Shown here one piece after another: positions 59,553 through 64,000 of a DNA stretch of 64,000 nucleotides. Below the pieces are notes generated by a model. That model was not told where the DNA came from and searched no databases. It saw only the letters and a program-made list of their open reading frames with translations. The stretch is from Rhodococcoides kroppenstedtii (GTDB taxonomy: Bacteria; Actinomycetota; Actinomycetes; Mycobacteriales; Mycobacteriaceae): assembly GCF_900111805.1 (NCBI RefSeq), contig NZ_FOJN01000006.1:62001-126000 (forward strand). Reading direction: 5' to 3'. The first letter of the stretch is position 1; each line of letters begins with the position of its first letter. Made by a program: the position numbers and the translations under genes.

Positions 59553-60053
59553 TCAGAGGCCGAAGGCCGCCGCGTACCGGAACCGGCCAGCCACCGGGTT
59601 GTCGGTGAGCACGAGTGCCTGGAAGTGCCGCCCCCACGAGGCGACCGGGGCCTCGATGCCGTTCCGGGATGCGGGGGCGAAGTCGAACCGTTCGTAGTAC
59701 GCGTTCTCGCCGAGCAGAACCAGGGCCGGTTCGTGCCGTGCTTGCGCCGCCCCGATCAGCGCCCACATCAGCGCCGACCCCACGCCCCTCCGCTGGTGCG
59801 CCCGGGCCACGGCCAGCGGTGCGATGCCGACGGCGGGTGTGTCGCCGATGTACCCGCGGGTGCCGATCACGTAGCCGGCCACGTCCCCGCTCACCACAGC
59901 AACCAGGGAGAACTCGGGAATGTGCCCGGGGTCGTCGAACAGGGCTCGGGTCAGCGCCACTTCCCCGGGCTCGTCGGGGCCGCTCTCGAACGCCTCGTGC
60001 ACGACGCGCAGGACATCGGGGCGGTCGGAGGGCTGCTCACGTCGTATCCGCAC
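59553..60053 (-). CDS. GNAT N-acetyltransferase
   Basis: A 166-residue GNAT protein, YhbS-like. The acetyl-CoA motif lies in ARAHQRRGVGSALMWALI, preceded by GIAPLAV and followed by LVLLGENAYYERFDFAPA. The substrate is unknown. GTG 60053 gives MRIRREQPSDRPDV, the expected family start. The gene is bracketed by two copies of an 80-bp palindromic repeat, one on each side. Confidence 0.85.
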   Translation of the reverse strand: MRIRREQPSDRPDVLRVVHEAFESGPDEPGEVALTRALFDDPGHIPEFSLVAVVSGDVAGYVIGTRGYIGDTPAVGIAPLAVARAHQRRGVGSALMWALIGAAQARHEPALVLLGENAYYERFDFAPASRNGIEAPVASWGRHFQALVLTDNPVAGRFRYAAAFGL

Positions 60054-60068
60054 CGGCCGAGTGTCCCA

Positions 60069-60148
60069 GACCTGCCCCGCTGCACACAGGTCCGTCGAAC
60101 GGGCGGGATCCCGGAGATCCGGCCGTCCTGTGTGCACGGAGGCAGGTC
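60069..60148. repeat. 80-bp palindromic repeat, copy B
   Basis: The second copy has the same length, ends and orientation as copy A. Arms of 22 nt (18 matching) enclose a ~36-bp core. It lies between the tctA stop and the acetyltransferase start, 15 bp upstream of the latter. Confidence 0.9.
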
Positions 60149-60180
60149 TCCCCGACGACACGCAGGCTGCCCCCGACGCA

Positions 60181-60217
60181 GCGCAGGCTGCCACCGACCC
60201 GCGGTGACAGCCTGCGC
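60181..60217 (-). terminator. Terminator of the tctCBA operon
   Basis: GCGCAGGCTG (60181-60190) pairs perfectly with CAGCCTGCGC (60208-60217). After a C/A mismatch, inner CACCG/CGGTG adds five pairs around a 5-nt loop. It starts 15 nt after the tctA stop. A second imperfect copy of the ACGCAGGCTGCC arm lies just beyond it (about 60160-60172). Confidence 0.75.
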
Positions 60218-60231
60218 GCGTGAGGATCGAG

Positions 60232-61737
60232 CTAGAAGTCCACCCGCCGCCGGGACCGCACCTTGGTCACCGCGGAGAACACGACCGCGATGATCATCAG
60301 CGTGTAGAGCACGACGGTGATGCCGCTGCCGATCAGGATCGTGGCGTCGCCCTCGCTGACGGCCAGGGCGCGGCGGAGCGAGTCCTCCGCGAGCGGGCCG
60401 AGGATGACGGCGATCAGCACCGGCGCCAACGGAATACCGAAGCGTCGCAACATGAAACCGATGACGCCGAGTCCGAGCATGAACATCAGGTCGACCACGG
60501 AGGCGGACGAGGCGTACACACCCAGCGAGGCGAAGACGGTGATGCCGGCGTACAGGTAGTTCTTCGGGATGCGGAGCAGCTGAGCCCACAGGGGAGCGAA
60601 CGGCAGGTTGAGGATCAACAGCACGACCATGCCGACGAAGAGGCTGGCGATGAGGGCCCAGACGATCTCGCCGTTACGGTCGAACAGCAGCGGCCCGGGC
60701 TGAATGCCGTACTGCTGGAACGCCGCCAGCAGGATCGCCGCGGTCGCCGAGGTCGGCAGACCGAGGGCGAGGAGCGCGCCCATGGCGGTGCCGGCCGTCG
60801 AGTTGCCCGCGGCCTCGGGCCCGGCCACACCGCGGATGGCACCCTTGCCGAACATCGGGTTGGGGCGCCGACGGTCGAGACGGCGCTCCGTGCCGTAGGC
60901 GAGGAAGCTGGGCACCTCGGCGCCGCCGGCCGGAATGACGCCGAACGGAACGCCGAACGCGGTGCCGCGCATCCAGGCCGGCAGCGCCTCGCGGAACTCC
61001 GACCGGGTGAGGAACGGCCGACCCTTCGACGGGATGAGCGTGGTGTCGTCGGGCTTGCCGATCTTCGACGCCACGTGGATCACCTCGCCGAGCGCGAGCA
61101 TGGCGACGGTGATGACGACGATGTGGACGCCGTCGAAGAGCGACGGGACCTCGAACGTGAAACGTGATGCGCCGGAGGGCCCGTCGATACCGATGACGGC
61201 CAGCGTGAGCCCGATGAGCAGGGCGGACAGGCCCTTGAGCACCGAGTCGGAAACGACGGCGGAGGTCGCGATGAACGCGAACACCGCGAGGGCGAAGTAC
61301 TCCGCCGGACCGAAGTTCGTCGCCAACGAGGCCAGGGTCGGTGCGAAGAAGACCACCAGCGTGGTGGCGACGATGCCGCCGATGAAGGCACCGATCGCGG
61401 AGGTCGCGAGAGCCTGCGGGGCGCGGCCGTTCTTCGCCATGCGATGGCCCTCGAACGTGCCCGCGATCGCCGTGGAATTACCCGGCGTGTTCATGAGGAT
61501 GCCGGAGATCGAGTCGCCGAACAGACCGCCGAAGTAGACGCCGGCGAACATGATGAGCGCGGACGTCGGTTCGAGGGTGAAGGTGACCGGCAGCAGCAAC
61601 GCCACGGCCATGGCGGATCCGAGGCCGGGGAGCACGCCGACGGCGGTGCCGAGCAGCGCGCCGACCACGACCCACACCAGGTTCATGGGCGTGAGGGCGG
61701 TGCCGAAGCCCTCGAAGAGGTTGCTCAGAGCGTCCAT
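60232..61737 (-). CDS. tctA: Tripartite tricarboxylate transporter, large permease TctA
   Basis: A 501-residue permease with about 11-12 membrane helices. The conserved [15 protein letters not shown] opening and the [21 protein letters not shown] motif mark the TctA family, which imports carboxylates with a periplasmic binding protein. [15 protein letters not shown] is the second family motif. The ATG shares its last base with the tctB stop. It is last in tctC-tctB-tctA and followed by a hairpin terminator. Confidence 0.94.
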   Translation of the reverse strand: MDALSNLFEGFGTALTPMNLVWVVVGALLGTAVGVLPGLGSAMAVALLLPVTFTLEPTSALIMFAGVYFGGLFGDSISGILMNTPGNSTAIAGTFEGHRMAKNGRAPQALATSAIGAFIGGIVATTLVVFFAPTLASLATNFGPAEYFALAVFAFIATSAVVSDSVLKGLSALLIGLTLAVIGIDGPSGASRFTFEVPSLFDGVHIVVITVAMLALGEVIHVASKIGKPDDTTLIPSKGRPFLTRSEFREALPAWMRGTAFGVPFGVIPAGGAEVPSFLAYGTERRLDRRRPNPMFGKGAIRGVAGPEAAGNSTAGTAMGALLALGLPTSATAAILLAAFQQYGIQPGPLLFDRNGEIVWALIASLFVGMVVLLILNLPFAPLWAQLLRIPKNYLYAGITVFASLGVYASSASVVDLMFMLGLGVIGFMLRRFGIPLAPVLIAVILGPLAEDSLRRALAVSEGDATILIGSGITVVLYTLMIIAVVFSAVTKVRSRRRVDF

Positions 61738-62279
61738 CAGAACACCGCCGCGAGGATGCCGCCGGGGAGGGTCAGGCCCAGCCCCCCGGAGAAGACCAGC
61801 TGGACCGCCGAGGACACGAGCAGTGCGACGGCGGCGTCGAAGACGTAGCGCCGTCCGCCGAGCCCGATCGAGACGCCCCAGAAGAGGAACGCACCCGCCA
61901 ACACCCAGCCGAGCGGCTCGAGCAGCGCGATGAACAGGGCGACGGTGCCGACCGTGATGCCGACGCTGCGCCAGTTGGAGAACGTCCCGGTGTTCGGGCG
62001 TCCGTCGTCGTCCACCCCGAGGTCGACGGGCTCGGGCCGACGGATCAGCTGCACCGTGACGAGGACGGCGACGAGGAAGCAGAAGCCTGCGACGATGGCG
62101 GGGAAGACCTGCGGGCCCGGCGAGGTGGCGGTGTCCGGGACCTTCATGGTCACGGTGCCGTAGACCAGGAAGAGGCCGAGGGCCACCAGCAGCGCGGGCA
62201 CCACCAGGCCGCTGCGGCCGGTGAGGGCGCCGGCCCGGGTGCCGGTGTCCGGCGGGTCGGTGGTCACGCTGTTGCTCAT
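61737..62279 (-). CDS. tctB: Tripartite tricarboxylate transporter, small permease TctB
   Basis: A 180-residue protein with four membrane helices (about 25-45, 62-82, 107-135, 150-175), the TctB layout. The sequence is poorly conserved, as usual for this subunit, so the call rests on topology and the flanking tctC and tctA genes. The ATG overlaps the tctC stop (ATGA). Confidence 0.88.
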   Translation of the reverse strand: MSNSVTTDPPDTGTRAGALTGRSGLVVPALLVALGLFLVYGTVTMKVPDTATSPGPQVFPAIVAGFCFLVAVLVTVQLIRRPEPVDLGVDDDGRPNTGTFSNWRSVGITVGTVALFIALLEPLGWVLAGAFLFWGVSIGLGGRRYVFDAAVALLVSSAVQLVFSGGLGLTLPGGILAAVF

Positions 62280-63259
62280 ATCAGACCCAACTCTCGGAGG
62301 ATGTCGCTGATGCGGTCCTGTTCGACCGCGAGGAACTCGCCGAACTCGTCGCCGGTCAGGAGGGATTCCTTCCACCGGTTGCGCTCGACGGCGGTGGCCC
62401 ACTGCTCGGTGTCGACCATCTCGGTGACGATGTCGATCAGGGTCTGCCGGTCGGTCTCGGAGACTCCGGGCGGTGCGACGAAGCCGCGCCAGTTGACCAG
62501 GTCGACGTCGTACCCCTGTTCGATGAACGTGGGCGTGTCGATGCCGGGCACCGGCTCCGGCGCGGCGACGGCGAGGGCCCGGACGTTGCCGGCCTCGATC
62601 TGGTCGCGGAAGTCGTTGTACCCGCTGACCGCGATGCCGACGGTGTTCGACAGCAACGACGTCAGGACCTCGCCGCCACCGGAGAACGCGATGTAGTTGA
62701 TGGCGGCCGGATCGATGTCGGCCTGCTGCGCGAGCTGACCGGACACGATGTGGTCGATGCCGCCGAGCGAGCCGCCGCCGATGGGCAGACCGCCGGGGTT
62801 GGCCCGCCAGGCCTCGAGAAAGTCGTCGAGATCCTGGTAGGGCGAGTCGCGCGGGACGACGAACACTTCGAAGTCCTCGGCCAGCCGGGCGATGGGCACG
62901 GTGTCCTGCAGGGTGACGGGCGAGTCGTTGATCGCGATGCCGCCCAGCATCACGGTGCCGGTGACCATGACCGTCGTCGGCTGGCCGGTGAGCGTCTCGA
63001 GCTGGCTCAGCCCGATGGTGCCGCCGGCGCCGGGGACGTTCACCACCTGCGCGTTGTTGACGATGCCGTCCGATCGGAGCGCCTGCTGCGATTCGCGGGC
63101 CACGAGGTCCCAGCCGCCGCCCGCCGCGGCGGGGGCGATGAGGGTCAGCTTCGCCCGTGCGTCGGAGCCGCTGGCGCTGCCGGCGGCGTCGATACCGGCC
63201 ACCGTGACGGCCGCGGCGACGGCGACGGCGCCCAGGGCGCGGGTCAGTGTGATCTGCAT
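62276..63259 (-). CDS. tctC: Tripartite tricarboxylate transporter, substrate-binding protein TctC
   Basis: A 327-residue extracytoplasmic solute receptor. An N-terminal signal segment (about 1-32) has no lipobox Cys, so it may be released or stay membrane-tethered by its signal sequence. The ligand-binding fold shows APAAAGGGWD, NVPGAGGTIGL and GGGSLGGIDH, typical of Bug/TctC receptors. The carboxylate bound cannot be told (citrate, tricarballylate and others are known). The start is ATG 63259. Confidence 0.93.
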   Translation of the reverse strand: MQITLTRALGAVAVAAAVTVAGIDAAGSASGSDARAKLTLIAPAAAGGGWDLVARESQQALRSDGIVNNAQVVNVPGAGGTIGLSQLETLTGQPTTVMVTGTVMLGGIAINDSPVTLQDTVPIARLAEDFEVFVVPRDSPYQDLDDFLEAWRANPGGLPIGGGSLGGIDHIVSGQLAQQADIDPAAINYIAFSGGGEVLTSLLSNTVGIAVSGYNDFRDQIEAGNVRALAVAAPEPVPGIDTPTFIEQGYDVDLVNWRGFVAPPGVSETDRQTLIDIVTEMVDTEQWATAVERNRWKESLLTGDEFGEFLAVEQDRISDILRELGLI

Positions 63260-63321
63260 GAGAACGAAATTCGGGAAGTGGTGTCGGTCACAGGCAGTGA
63301 CGGTATGACCCGGCTGTCCGT

Positions 63322-63359
63322 TTGGTCCAGACAATCCGAATTGTGCGCATAGTGTGCAC
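63322..63359 (-). promoter_or_regulatory. Candidate operators upstream of tctC
   Basis: Two imperfect palindromes lie 60-100 bp before tctC: TTGGTCCAGACAA (63322-63334, resembling a GntR/FadR-type half-site pair) and GTGCGCA-TAG-TGTGCAC (63343-63359, 6 of 7 pairs). No regulator gene is adjacent in the window. Confidence 0.35.
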
Positions 63360-63460
63360 GGCCCGGTTCGGCGAAACGGCTACCGAATCACCCCGATTCG
63401 GGCAACCCTGGTGCCTGTCCGGCCCGAGGCGGGACCGACGACGACACCGAAAGGCACACC

Positions 63461-63847
63461 ATGACCGTTGCAGTGGCGATGAATTCGACTCCCGAGGGTC
63501 GCGAGGCGCTCGTGAAGGGGGGCGCCGAGGCGCAACTCCGGGGGGACGCCCTGGTGGTGCTCTCGGTGCTGGACAGCGACGAGGTGACGGCGACCGACCG
63601 CGAGGCCGTCGACGCGCAGGTGCGCGAGGTGCTCGGGGACGTGGAGTTCACGGCGCGGGTCGAGCCCGACGGCGGCGACGAGGCGGGCGCGATCGTCGAT
63701 CTCGCCACCGAGGTCGGGGCCACGCTGGTGGTGATCGGATCCAAGCGTCGCAGCGCCGTCGGCAAGTTCCTCATGGGCAGCACGGTGCAGCGTGTCCTAC
63801 TCGACTGCCCGGTTCCCGTACTGGTGGTCAAGGCCGCCGATCGCTGA
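63461..63847 (+). CDS. Universal stress protein (single UspA domain)
   Basis: A 128-residue UspA domain. The ATP-binding signature is present at the end: VVIGSKRR followed by GKFLMGSTVQRVLL and PVPVLVVK. It is therefore probably the nucleotide-binding type. The start is ATG 63461 with a GAAAGG site. It is divergent from tctC and convergent with the SDR fragment. Confidence 0.93.
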   Translation: MTVAVAMNSTPEGREALVKGGAEAQLRGDALVVLSVLDSDEVTATDREAVDAQVREVLGDVEFTARVEPDGGDEAGAIVDLATEVGATLVVIGSKRRSAVGKFLMGSTVQRVLLDCPVPVLVVKAADR

Positions 63848-63862
63848 CCCGCGAATTCAGCG
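63842..63862. terminator. Hairpin spanning the uspA and SDR stop codons
   Basis: CGCTGA and TCAGCG form a 6-bp stem with a 9-nt loop, and both stop codons lie within it. An alternative CCCGC/GCGGG pairing overlaps. It is a likely shared bidirectional terminator. Confidence 0.45.
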
Positions 63863-64000
63863 GGGGCGCAACACGATCTCGGTCGGGTGCGCGTCCGCCG
63901 GGGTGTCGATCGCGTGGCGAACCGCACGCGCGACCGTGTCGACGGACAGGTACTGCGAGCCGTCGTACGACTTGCCTTCACCCGCGACGATCGCGCGCTG
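63857..64000 (-). CDS. SDR family oxidoreductase, C-terminal fragment
   Basis: Only the last 47 codons are present, cut by the window end. The segment has SYDGSQYLSVDTVARAV and ends TEIVLRPR, the usual C-terminal end of classical short-chain dehydrogenases of the YdfG type. No catalytic residues are inside the window. Confidence 0.65.
   Translation of the reverse strand, partial: QRAIVAGEGKSYDGSQYLSVDTVARAVRHAIDTPADAHPTEIVLRPR

Noticed and set aside
59446..60148. The two 80-bp repeats considered as a CRISPR or an IS remnant
   Set aside because: Only two copies about 620 bp apart with a gene between them and no spacers; no transposase fragment or target-site duplication was recognised.

Overview
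The window comes from the replication-origin region of a high-GC actinobacterium of the order Mycobacteriales, most likely a Rhodococcus/Nocardiaceae-type organism. The basis is gene content and order. From left to right it reads pstP-rodA-pbpA-pknA-pknB, trpG, crgA, a PH-domain protein, ppiA, cwsA, tRNA-Ala/tRNA-Ile, a DUF3566 protein, gyrA-gyrB, dciA-recF-gnd-dnaN-dnaA, rpmH-rnpA-yidD-yidC-jag-rsmG-parA-parB, a GNAT-like gene, cwlM, trxA-trxB-rsmA-sigM-murJ, a DUF6049 protein, mutT4 and pcnA. This is the mycobacterial dnaA region read in reverse orientation. No rRNA, insertion sequence, prophage or CRISPR array was seen.

Region 1 (1-7.0 kb) is the cell-wall growth operon: the end of the phosphatase PstP, the SEDS glycosyltransferase RodA, the transpeptidase PbpA and the kinases PknA and PknB, linked by 4-nt stop/start overlaps, with trpG convergent. 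Region 2 (7.0-13.3 kb) holds a small membrane/HTH operon with a clear leaderless promoter and operator, CrgA, a PH-domain protein whose start carries DnaA boxes, a rhomboid protease, cyclophilin, CwsA, a DUF1023 hydrolase and a diguanylate cyclase. Region 3 (13.4-25.9 kb) holds two tRNAs with a tiny ORF between them, gyrase, a two-gene accessory operon (predicted ferritin-like di-iron protein plus flavin/[2Fe-2S] reductase), DciA, RecF, Gnd and DnaN.

Region 4 (25.9-34.5 kb) is the origin itself: oriC with DnaA boxes between dnaA and dnaN, a second box cluster at the dnaA promoter, the divergent rpmH operon and the parAB locus. Two perfect parS sites lie inside the parA reading frame and a third, one-mismatch site lies at the rsmG start. 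Region 5 (34.6-48 kb) continues the cell-envelope theme. CwlM here lacks the amidase zinc ligands, and the MurJ-pseudokinase-discoidin fusion is, from work on relatives, a PknB-controlled partner of the Region 1 kinases. SigM and its anti-sigma factor precede thioredoxin and thioredoxin reductase.

Region 6 (48-64 kb) is more accessory: an MFS transporter overlapping pcnA tail-to-tail, YqgE, a broken glutamate decarboxylase, UdgX, a stress-type SDR, a frameshifted bile-acid-symporter homologue, an SdpI-like protein with a cysteine tail, LeuS, pirin with a duplicated start region, a DNA/RNA endonuclease, an acetyltransferase flanked by two copies of an 80-bp palindromic repeat, a complete TctCBA tricarboxylate transporter, a universal stress protein, and an SDR cut by the window end.

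I found no wholly unknown multi-gene system. The points most worth following are the 80-bp repeat pair, the di-iron/reductase operon with its perfect palindrome, the 4x30-bp repeat in rnpA, the duplicated pirin start, and two disrupted genes. All calls come from reading the sequence without searches, so gene names rest on remembered family features.
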